Shown in pieces: positions 57,140 to 64,000 of a stretch of 64,000 nucleotides of DNA. The DNA comes from JAJDOD01 sp050299835 (lineage in GTDB: Bacteria; Pseudomonadota; Alphaproteobacteria; Rhodobacterales; Rhodobacteraceae), in assembly GCA_050299835.1 (NCBI GenBank), contig JBNKWP010000004.1, positions 62,001 through 126,000 on the forward strand, written 5' to 3'. A program made the position numbers and the translations under genes. Position 1 is the first letter of the stretch. Each line of letters opens with the position of its first letter. The notes beneath the pieces were generated by a model. The model was not told the DNA's origin, ran no database searches, and saw only the letters and a list, made by a program, of their open reading frames with translations.

Positions 57140-58168
57140 TCACGGAAATACCGGCGCCAGCATCAGCCCCGCCGTCTCTTCCACGCCCAGCATCAGGTTG
57201 GCATTCTGCACCGCCTGCCCCGACGATCCCTTGGTCAGGTTGTCCAGCGTCGCGATCACCGTGGCCCGCCCGGTTACCCGGTCGCCAACCACGCCGATAT
57301 GGCAGAAATTCGAAGCCCGAACGTCCTTCATCTGCGGCACCTCTCCCATGGGCAGAACCCGAATGAACACCTCATCCATATAGGCCTTGCTCAACGTCTC
57401 GTGAACCACCGCCGGGTCACCTTTGACATAGCAGGTCATCACGATCCCTCGTGACGCAGGCAATAGATGCGGCGTCAATTGCACCCGCACCTCGCGCCCC
57501 GCCGCCTTCGACAGCTCCTGGTCGAATTCGCCCAGATGCCGGTGTTTACCGCCCACCGAGTAGGGAAGCACGTTCTCGTAAAGCTCCGACAGAAGCAGAT
57601 GCTCCTTGGCTGACCGCCCCGCCCCGCTGGTCGCGGCCTTCAGATCGAGGATGATGTCATCCAGATCGACCACGCCCGCTTTCACAAGCGGCAGCATCGC
57701 GAACAGCCCCGTCGCCGCGTTGCACCCCGTGCCGGCCACGAAGCGCGCGCCTTTGATCTCCTCGCGGTAAAACTCGGTCAGCCCGTAAACGGCGTCTGCC
57801 TGCAATTCGACCGCGTCATGCGCCTTGCCGTACCACTTGGCATAGGCCTCCGGGTCGCGCAGCCGGAAATCGGCCGAGAGATCCACCACCTTCACCGAGG
57901 TCGGGATGGACGGGATCACCGCCTGGCTGGTCGCGTGCGGCAGGGCGCAGAACACCAGATCCAGCCCGGAATAGTCCAGCTCGTCGATGGTGATCAGATC
58001 CGGCAGGTCGAGATGGCGCAAATGCGGATAAACCGAGGACATAGGCTGCCCTGCCTTGCGGTCCCCGGTCAAAGCCTTGATTTCAAACGACGGATGCGTC
58101 GCGATGATCCGGACGAGTTCGGCGCCGGTATAACCCGACGCACCAAGGATGGCGATATTCTGGGACAT
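57140..58168 (-). CDS. argC: N-acetyl-gamma-glutamyl-phosphate reductase
   Basis: 342 residues. NADPH-dependent reduction of N-acetylglutamyl phosphate to the semialdehyde in arginine synthesis. N-terminal Rossmann motif ILGASGYTGAELVRII (residues 6-21), active-site Cys in FVAGTGCNAATG near 150, and HRHLGEFDQEL near 210 with the conserved His. It stands alone; no other arg genes are nearby. Confidence 0.96.
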   Translation of the reverse strand: MSQNIAILGASGYTGAELVRIIATHPSFEIKALTGDRKAGQPMSSVYPHLRHLDLPDLITIDELDYSGLDLVFCALPHATSQAVIPSIPTSVKVVDLSADFRLRDPEAYAKWYGKAHDAVELQADAVYGLTEFYREEIKGARFVAGTGCNAATGLFAMLPLVKAGVVDLDDIILDLKAATSGAGRSAKEHLLLSELYENVLPYSVGGKHRHLGEFDQELSKAAGREVRVQLTPHLLPASRGIVMTCYVKGDPAVVHETLSKAYMDEVFIRVLPMGEVPQMKDVRASNFCHIGVVGDRVTGRATVIATLDNLTKGSSGQAVQNANLMLGVEETAGLMLAPVFP

Positions 58169-58267
58169 GTGTCCGCTCCTGAAAGACTTGAATTCGATTT
58201 AGTCGGAAGTGAGGTTACGTGCAATCGGCAGAGGACATCGCCCTCAGGCCGCGCTACGTTCACGCCC

Positions 58268-58489
58268 ATGAACAAGCCGATCACGCACCAGATCCGGGAC
58301 ACCGCCGTCGATCTTCTCCGCCAGCATCCCGAGGGTCTCAGAACCTCGGAACTGAAGCGAATGATCGAAGAAACCCACCCGGATTTTCACCCCAAGACGA
58401 TCAATGGCTGTGTCTGGCTGCTGGCCGAAACCCGGGCCGATCAGGTGGAAAAGCCGGAACGCGGTCTGTTCCGATACAAAGGCGCGTAA
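58268..58489 (+). CDS. Small winged-helix-like protein, 73 residues
   Basis: MNKPITHQIRDTAVDLLRQH, then EGLRTSELKRMIEETHPDFHPKTINGCVWLLAETR, and the end GLFRYKGA. The pattern of three helices and a C-terminal two-strand wing (QVEKPERGLFRYKG) is that of a minimal winged helix, probably DNA- or RNA-binding. It is convergent with murI (7 bp gap) and divergent from argC. Target unknown. Confidence 0.75.
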   Translation: MNKPITHQIRDTAVDLLRQHPEGLRTSELKRMIEETHPDFHPKTINGCVWLLAETRADQVEKPERGLFRYKGA

Positions 58490-58496
58490 CCGCCGC

Positions 58497-59309
58497 TCAC
58501 GCGGCGTGAAACTCCGTTCGTCGTCGGAGGAAACGGGTCGCCTGGTCGCTGACCCTTTGGGGATCGCCTGTCGTCAAGAACATCGACACTTCTCCGGGCC
58601 CCCGCATCTCGGGGCGCCGCTCCAGATAATCCGCCAGGCTTGCGGCGACAAGCGCCGGTTGGCTGAACACCTTCACATCCGGCCCGAGTGCGGCTTTGAA
58701 GTCATCCTCGACAATCGGGTAATGCGTGCAGCCCAGAACGGCGGCATCCGGCTCCGGCATCTTCCGCATCAACGCATCCACATGTGACCGCACCAGCGCC
58801 TCGGCGAGGATCATGTCGCCTTCCTCGATGGCATCAACCACGCCCGCGCAGGCCTGCGCCTCGACGTCGACCCCTATGGCGCGAAACGCCAGTTCCCGCT
58901 GAAAGGCCCGGCTTCTTACCGTCGCAGGCGTCGCAAACAGCGCCACATGCTTCACCTCAACCTCGCGCGGCGGCGAGTTGTCGCCCCAGTTCCGCTCGGT
59001 CAAAGCCTCGATCAGCGGCACGAAAACCCCCAGCACCCGCTTGTCAGACGGCACCCAATGCTCCTGCATCCGCCGCAAGGCCGCCGCGGACGCCGTGTTG
59101 CAGGCCAGGATCACCAGATCGCACCCGGCTTCGAACAACCGCTCCACGCCCCTGGTCGTCAGCTCATAGATGTCATCTGCATCGCGCACCCCGTAAGGCG
59201 TGTTCGCGTTGTCGCCATAATAGACAAACGGCACATCCGGCAGCCGCTCCGCCGCCGCGCGGTAGACCGTCAGCCCGCCAAGCCCGCTGTCAAATATTCC
59301 GACCGCCAT
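58497..59309 (-). CDS. murI: Glutamate racemase
   Basis: 270 residues. It supplies D-glutamate for peptidoglycan. The two catalytic Cys are in LVILACNTASAAA near residue 70 and VLGCTHYPI near 190; the N-terminus is VGIFDSGLGGLTVYRA and the YYGDNANTPYG block is near 33. ATG 59309 lies inside the last codons of the acyltransferase gene (20-bp overlap), so the two are coupled. Confidence 0.95.
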   Translation of the reverse strand: MAVGIFDSGLGGLTVYRAAAERLPDVPFVYYGDNANTPYGVRDADDIYELTTRGVERLFEAGCDLVILACNTASAAALRRMQEHWVPSDKRVLGVFVPLIEALTERNWGDNSPPREVEVKHVALFATPATVRSRAFQRELAFRAIGVDVEAQACAGVVDAIEEGDMILAEALVRSHVDALMRKMPEPDAAVLGCTHYPIVEDDFKAALGPDVKVFSQPALVAASLADYLERRPEMRGPGEVSMFLTTGDPQRVSDQATRFLRRRTEFHAA

Positions 59310-60192
59310 TTCTGTCTGCCCGTCTGTGCTTCGCCTCGAACTCGAACCCGTAATGCGCGGAATCGAGCGGTGATGGCGACAGGGCATAGGTCCGCGCCCG
59401 CAGAAAGTCCATCATCGCTTTCTGGTCGCCCTTGTATTGCGCAAGCGCGTCGGCGGGGATCGGCTCCCCGATCACCAGCCGCACCGGTTCATCGGTCCGG
59501 CGTTTGAATTCCTTGATCAAAAGCGCCATCCGCAGCGTCACATGCAGGTGGCTCGCCACCTGGAACAGCCGCGAATTTGCGCCCTCGAAAAAGATCGGCA
59601 CCACCTGCGCCCCGCTTCTGGAAATCATCTTCGCCGTGAAACTCCGCCACATCGGGTCCATCGGTGCCGAAAACGGCTTCAGCGAAGTCGAAACCGTGCC
59701 GCCAGGAAACACCCCGATTGCCCCGCCCTCGGCCAAATAGCGCAAGGCCAGCTTTCGCGTCTCGATATTCTCCTGCACCCCGTCGCGGCTCTCATCGAAC
59801 GAGATCGGCAGAACGACACGATTGAGGTCCTCGGCCCGCCTGAAGACGTTATTGGCAAGAATTCGGAATTCACCCTTCCGTCGTACCGACAGGATATGCC
59901 CCATCATCAGCCCGTCCAGAATGCCATATGGATGGTTCGAGACGACCACCAGAGGTCCGTCGCCCGGAATATTCGCCAGCGATCCGCCGACCACATCCAG
60001 CGACAGCCCGTAACGCTCGACCATCACACCCCAGAAATCCTCGCCCTGGGCCACAAGGTCCTGATACCCGGCCGCGCGACGGATCAGCTTCAGGCGCCCG
60101 GTGGCATTCTCAACGGCGCGGATCACCGCCCGGCCACCCTTTGTCTGGGCCGAATAGGCATAGGAAATGTCCCGCGCAACGTGCCTGTTCAT
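59290..60192 (-). CDS. Lysophospholipid/ornithine-lipid type acyltransferase
   Basis: 300 residues of the PlsC-like acyltransferase family. The catalytic block is VVVSNHPYGILDGLMMGHIL near residue 85 (NHPxGxLDG form, as in hemolysin/OlsA-like enzymes rather than PlsC NHxSxxD). The acceptor-site motif is GVFPGGTVSTS near 160, followed by VVPIFFEGANSRLFQ near 198. It acylates a lysolipid at the inner membrane; the acceptor is uncertain. Its end overlaps murI. Confidence 0.85.
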   Translation of the reverse strand: MNRHVARDISYAYSAQTKGGRAVIRAVENATGRLKLIRRAAGYQDLVAQGEDFWGVMVERYGLSLDVVGGSLANIPGDGPLVVVSNHPYGILDGLMMGHILSVRRKGEFRILANNVFRRAEDLNRVVLPISFDESRDGVQENIETRKLALRYLAEGGAIGVFPGGTVSTSLKPFSAPMDPMWRSFTAKMISRSGAQVVPIFFEGANSRLFQVASHLHVTLRMALLIKEFKRRTDEPVRLVIGEPIPADALAQYKGDQKAMMDFLRARTYALSPSPLDSAHYGFEFEAKHRRADRNGGRNI

Positions 60193-60313
60193 ACGGGCTG
60201 CCTTTCCCAGAACCGTTGATTTGCCTTAGGGTGTGTTACGCATTTTTTCGACAGTTCTTGTCACTCGCATGACAATTTGGGGGGCAAAGCGGTCTCCCCG
60301 ACACACGCCCCAG

Positions 60314-63300
60314 TCATTCCGCCGCGATGCGCCCATCCGCGCCGCGCTCGAAAGTGGCGAGCAATTCCTCTCGCCGCATCGCCGCGGCTTCGGCATTCGC
60401 AGCTTTCACCGGCCCGAACCCCCGGATCTGCAACGGCAGCTCCGCCAGCCCGATGGCAGCCTCGATGTTGCGCTCCGGCTCTTTCAAAACGCGCGCCATG
60501 TCCTTCTCGTATTGCCGGATCAGCCGTCGTTCCATCCGCCGCTCGGCGGTATAGCCGAACGGATCGAACGGCGTGCCTCGCAACCCTTTCATCCGCCCGA
60601 GAAGCCGGAACATCCATTCCCGCCGCTCGGAAAACGCTTTCTTCACAGGCCGTCCGTTGGCCCCCTTCCGGCTCAGAAGCGGCGGTGCCAGCAGATAGGT
60701 CAACTTCAGATCCCCCGCGAATGCCGCCTCCGCCTTCGCCCGCGTTTCCTGCAAGAGCCGCGCGACCTCATACTCGTCCTTACAGGCGAGCAGTTTGTGA
60801 TACCCTTTCGCCACCGCCTCTTTCAGCGCCGGATCGTCCACCCGATCCAACAGCCTGCGATACCGCTTCGCCAGCCGCGCTCCCTGATACTGCACAAGAT
60901 GCGCCTCCCTGAACGCGATCCGCTCCTCCGGCGTTTTCGGCTCGGCCCTTTCTTCCGTGGCGGTCACGGACGTTACTTCCTCCGGGTTCAGAACCGCCCA
61001 ACGCCCGATCTCGAAGGCCCGCAGGTTCTCCTCCACCTTCGCGCCGTTCAGCCGGATCGCTTGCGCAATCGCCTCACCGGCCACCGGCACCTGCCCCGCC
61101 TGCCAGGCAGCGCCAAACAGGATCATGTTCGAATAAATCCCGTCCCCCATCACCTTCGCCGCCAATTCCGAGGCGTCGAAGCTCAATAGCCCCTCCTGCA
61201 TCTCCCGCTCCAGCGTCAGCAGAAGCCGCTCGCCAGGAATGGAAAACTCGGTGTTCCGCGTGAACTCGCCGGTGATGATCTCATGCGTGTTCACCACGCC
61301 CCGCGTCCGCCCCGCCGTCATCAGCTCCCGCGTCTTGGCCCCGGCGGAGACGACCAGATCCCCCCCGATCAGCGTATCGGCTTCGCCCACGGCCACGCGG
61401 ATCGCGGTGATATCCGACGGCTTCTTGCCGATCCGGCAATGGATATGAACCGCACCGCCCTTCTGGGCGAGCCCTGCCATCTCCATCATGCCCGCGCCCT
61501 TGCCATCCAGATGCGCCGCCATCGCCAGCACCGCGCCAACGGTCACGACCCCTGTGCCGCCCACTCCGGTAATCACCACGTTATGTGTCAGCCCGATCTC
61601 CGGCAACTCCGGTTCCGGCAGATGCCCCAGGTCGATCTCCACCGTCGCGCCCTTGCGGATCTCTGCCCCCTCGATGGTCACGAAGGACGGGCAGAACCCG
61701 TTCACGCAGGAATAGTCCTTGTTGCAACTGTCCTGGTCGATCCGGCGCTTGCGGCCCAGCTCGGTCTCCACCGGCACGATGGAGACGCAGTTCGACTGCA
61801 CCCCGCAATCGCCGCAGCCCTCGCAAATATCGGTGTTGATGAAGACCCGCTTGTCAGGATCGGGGAACGCTCCCCGCTTCCGCCGCCGCCGCTTCTCCGC
61901 GGCACAGGTCTGGATATAGAGGATCGCAGAGACGCCCTTGGTTTCCACCATCCGCTTCTGCACGATCGGCAAGGCATCCCGCTCGTCCCAGGTCACACCC
62001 TTCGGGAAATCCTCTCTCCGAGGCTCCTCCTTGGGGTCATAGACCACCGCGACATGTCGAACGCCCATCGCGATCAGTTCCCGCGCAATCCGGTCCGGAG
62101 GCAAATCCCCGTCATTCGCCTGTCCGCCGGTCATCGCAACCGCGTCGTTGTAAAGGATTTTGTAGGTGATATTCACGCCTGCCGCCAAAGCGGCCCGGAT
62201 CGCCAGCAGCCCCGAATGGTTATACGTCCCGTCGCCCAGGTTCTGGAACACATGGGCGCGTTTCGAAAATGGCGCTTCGCCCACCCAGTTCACCCCCTCG
62301 CCACCCATATGGGTGAAGCCCTCGGTGCTGCGATCCATCCAAAGCGCCATGATATGGCACCCGATCCCCGCATAGGCGCGGCTCCCCTCCGGCAATTTGG
62401 TCGATGTATTATGCGGACAGCCCGAACAGAAATACGGCAACCGCGCCGCGATATCGGGCGCGTTATCCGCCGCCCGCGCCGCCCGCACCGTCTCCACCCC
62501 GGCCCGGATGCGGTCGGTCCCGCGCCCTTCCTCGATCAGGATATCCCCGATCTTCTCCGCCACCATCGCCGGGTCGAGCGCGAAGCGTGTCGGGAACAGT
62601 TCTTCCTGGTGCATCCCCCCCGCACCGCCCTTGTACCAGCCATAGACGCGCCGCCCACGCCGGTCGTCGAAGATCGCCTCCTTGATCTGCACCTCGATCA
62701 GCTTGCGCTTTTCCTCCACGACCACGATCAGGTCGAGCCCTTCGGCCCAGTCGTGGAAGCCCTGCATATCCAGCGGGAAGGTCTGCCCGACCTTGTAGGT
62801 CGTGATCCCCAGTCGCTCCGCCTCCGCCTCGTCAATCCCCAGCAGCCCGAGCGCATGAACCAGATCCAGCCAGTTCTTGCCCGCAGCGACAAACCCAATT
62901 TTCGCCCCCGGCTTGCCCCAGACCCGCTTGTCGATGCCGTTGGCCCGCGAAAACGCCTCCGCCGCGAAACGCTTGTGGTCGATGACCCGCGCCTCCTGCG
63001 GAATCCAGTGGTCGCCAAGGCGAATGTTCAGCCCGCCCTCGGGCATGGCAAACTCCGGCGTCAAGAAAGACATCCGGTCCAGCGACCCATCGACAACCGA
63101 GGTCACCTCCACCGTATCCTTCATCAGCTTCAGCCCGGCCCAAAGCCCGGAGAACCGGCTCAGCGCAAACCCGTACAGCCCGAAATCCAGTATCTCCTGC
63201 ACGCCGGCAGGCGACAGAACCGGCATATAGGCATCGACCAGCGCCCAGTCCGACTGATGACAGACCGTGGAACTCTCGCCCGTATGGTCATCCCCCATCG

Positions 63301-63727
63301 CCATCAGGACGCCGCCCCGGGGCGAGGTCCCGGCCATGTTGGCATGACGCATGACATCGCCCGACCGGTCCACCCCCGGCCCCTTGCCGTACCAGAGCGA
63401 GAAAACCCCGTCGTACTTCCCCTCGCCCCGCAACTCCGCCTGCTGCGTCCCCCAGATCGCGGTCGCCGCCAGATCCTCGTTCAGCCCCGGCTGAAACAGG
63501 ATGTTCGCCGCCTCAAGGTCGGCTTTCGCCTTCGCCATCTGAAGATCCACCGCCCCCAGCGGCGACCCGCGATACCCCGAAACATAGCCGGCGGTATTCC
63601 ACCCCGCCGCCGTGTCACGCGCCGCCTGCATCAGCATCAGCCGGACAAGCGCCTGCGTACCGTTCAAAAGAATGGTATTTCTGTTAAGGTCGTATTTGTC
63701 ATGCAGCGTTACGTCGCGGGTGGTCAT
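60314..63727 (-). CDS. Indolepyruvate ferredoxin oxidoreductase family protein (fused subunits)
   Basis: 1137 residues, a single-chain fusion of the alpha and gamma-type parts. It oxidatively decarboxylates an aryl 2-oxoacid (indolepyruvate or relatives) to the acyl-CoA with ferredoxin. N-terminal TPP-dependent domain (GTQALVRLMLMQA, AGYVSGYRGSPLG), FCSGCPHNTST near residue 434, MGGEGVNWVGEAPF near 477, the iron-sulfur motif CEGCGDCGVQSNC near 640, and a C-terminal gamma domain starting VVITGVGGTGVVTVG near 720. The family also includes enzymes for other oxoacids. The divergent LysR gene probably regulates it. Confidence 0.93.
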   Translation of the reverse strand: MTTRDVTLHDKYDLNRNTILLNGTQALVRLMLMQAARDTAAGWNTAGYVSGYRGSPLGAVDLQMAKAKADLEAANILFQPGLNEDLAATAIWGTQQAELRGEGKYDGVFSLWYGKGPGVDRSGDVMRHANMAGTSPRGGVLMAMGDDHTGESSTVCHQSDWALVDAYMPVLSPAGVQEILDFGLYGFALSRFSGLWAGLKLMKDTVEVTSVVDGSLDRMSFLTPEFAMPEGGLNIRLGDHWIPQEARVIDHKRFAAEAFSRANGIDKRVWGKPGAKIGFVAAGKNWLDLVHALGLLGIDEAEAERLGITTYKVGQTFPLDMQGFHDWAEGLDLIVVVEEKRKLIEVQIKEAIFDDRRGRRVYGWYKGGAGGMHQEELFPTRFALDPAMVAEKIGDILIEEGRGTDRIRAGVETVRAARAADNAPDIAARLPYFCSGCPHNTSTKLPEGSRAYAGIGCHIMALWMDRSTEGFTHMGGEGVNWVGEAPFSKRAHVFQNLGDGTYNHSGLLAIRAALAAGVNITYKILYNDAVAMTGGQANDGDLPPDRIARELIAMGVRHVAVVYDPKEEPRREDFPKGVTWDERDALPIVQKRMVETKGVSAILYIQTCAAEKRRRRKRGAFPDPDKRVFINTDICEGCGDCGVQSNCVSIVPVETELGRKRRIDQDSCNKDYSCVNGFCPSFVTIEGAEIRKGATVEIDLGHLPEPELPEIGLTHNVVITGVGGTGVVTVGAVLAMAAHLDGKGAGMMEMAGLAQKGGAVHIHCRIGKKPSDITAIRVAVGEADTLIGGDLVVSAGAKTRELMTAGRTRGVVNTHEIITGEFTRNTEFSIPGERLLLTLEREMQEGLLSFDASELAAKVMGDGIYSNMILFGAAWQAGQVPVAGEAIAQAIRLNGAKVEENLRAFEIGRWAVLNPEEVTSVTATEERAEPKTPEERIAFREAHLVQYQGARLAKRYRRLLDRVDDPALKEAVAKGYHKLLACKDEYEVARLLQETRAKAEAAFAGDLKLTYLLAPPLLSRKGANGRPVKKAFSERREWMFRLLGRMKGLRGTPFDPFGYTAERRMERRLIRQYEKDMARVLKEPERNIEAAIGLAELPLQIRGFGPVKAANAEAAAMRREELLATFERGADGRIAAE

Positions 63728-63838
63728 CACGGCTCCTGCGTTAGACTTGGGCCAAACGGCGTGAGACGGATTATAGGTCAAAAAGACTGACCTAACAATC
63801 TTTATTCCGCTCACATCTCCGTTTGCAAAGAGAGGCGC

Positions 63839-63888
63839 GGCATTGTTAATGCCTGCCAATAAGTGACCGCTAACACATTCGAAAGTGT
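63839..63888. promoter_or_regulatory. Two palindromes in the ior-LysR divergent region
   Basis: GGCATT-GTT-AATGCC (63839-63853) and ACACATTCGAAAGTGT (63873-63888, one mismatched pair, TTCGAA core). The second ends 5 bp before the LysR start. Either could be the LysR-type operator between the divergent genes. Confidence 0.4.
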
Positions 63889-63893
63889 AAACG

Positions 63894-64000
63894 ATGGACT
63901 GGGACAAGCTCAGAATATTTCACGCGGTCGCCGATGCCGGCAGCCTCACCCATGCTGGCGACGTCCTCCATCTCAGCCAATCCGCCGTCTCCCGGCAGAT
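63894..64000 (+). CDS. LysR-family transcriptional regulator, 3'-truncated by window edge
   Basis: Only the first 35 codons are present: MDWDKLRIFHAVADAGSLTH, then AGDVLHLSQSAVSRQI, the LysR helix-turn-helix. It is divergent from the indolepyruvate oxidoreductase gene with 166 bp between, so it is the probable regulator of that enzyme. The effector domain is outside the window. Confidence 0.9.
   Translation, partial: MDWDKLRIFHAVADAGSLTHAGDVLHLSQSAVSRQ

Noticed and set aside
61283..63790. Open frame of 835 codons on the plus strand opposite the indolepyruvate oxidoreductase gene
   Set aside because: Rich in Arg, Pro and His with no domain; mirror of the well-supported minus-strand gene.
1..64000. 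CRISPR arrays, rRNA and tRNA genes
   Set aside because: No regularly spaced direct repeats and no conserved rRNA or tRNA sequence seen in any intergenic region.

Overview
The window is about 64 kb of GC-rich, tightly packed chromosome from an alphaproteobacterium, most likely a marine Rhodobacteraceae (Roseobacter-group) species. The evidence is the gene content (a DddL-type DMSP lyase, a leucine-catabolism mcc cluster, a fused indolepyruvate oxidoreductase, a holin of the gene-transfer-agent type), the GAAC-N7-GAAC form of the SOS box, and short ATATTT-containing repeats at gene ends of a kind I associate with this family. I see no rRNA, tRNA or CRISPR.

Layout. 1-2.4 kb: end of a multihaem cytochrome, a secreted acidic protein, a membrane-anchored LuxR-type regulator and an internally deleted IS3-family remnant. 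2.4-5.3 kb (minus): a NeuC-like epimerase whose last codons come from the IS end, and glpD. 5.3-11.1 kb: a leucine/isovalerate operon (mccB, a small basic protein, mccA, HMG-CoA lyase, methylglutaconyl-CoA hydratase) behind a promoter with a palindromic operator. 11.2-15.9 kb: the Anbu cluster (permuted ATP-grasp, alpha-E protein, transglutaminase, Anbu peptidase) coupled to an SDR. 15.9-25.8 kb: a soluble histidine kinase/response regulator pair, an MFS transporter, an inositol-phosphatase, divergent metR/metF, a DUF2235 hydrolase and a lone CoxL-like molybdoenzyme. 25.9-34.8 kb: valS with a palindromic in-frame insertion, a D,D-carboxypeptidase, a HAD hydrolase, clpS, an RsmC-like methyltransferase and an SDR lacking its catalytic lysine. 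34.8-42.5 kb: a divergent polysaccharide deacetylase and trpG-trpD, separated from trpC-moaC-moeA by dddL and ung.

42.47-45.48 kb is a complete 3.0-kb IS1595-family transposon with 22/24-matched ends and a perfect 8-bp target duplication. It carries four cargo genes, one of them a HEPN-type protein with an Rx4H motif. It sits between moeA and the promoter of lexA, which has two overlapping SOS boxes. 45.6-52 kb: lexA, comEC, gltX, gltA and a PaaG-like hydratase. 52-57 kb (minus): ccmE, then a five-gene lysis cassette (GH108 endolysin with an EF-hand-like loop, GTA-type 3TM holin, three small proteins), then ccmF and ccmH. 57-64 kb: argC, a small winged-helix-like protein, murI, an acyltransferase, the indolepyruvate oxidoreductase and the start of a divergent LysR regulator.

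The main non-coding signal is a family of short perfect hairpins, many with 3-nt loops and stems from a shared set (CGATTTC-, GCATTCTC-). They are clustered in several intergenic regions, mostly between convergent genes. The best candidates for something new are the transposon cargo, the lysis cassette inside the cytochrome-maturation genes, and these hairpin arrays.
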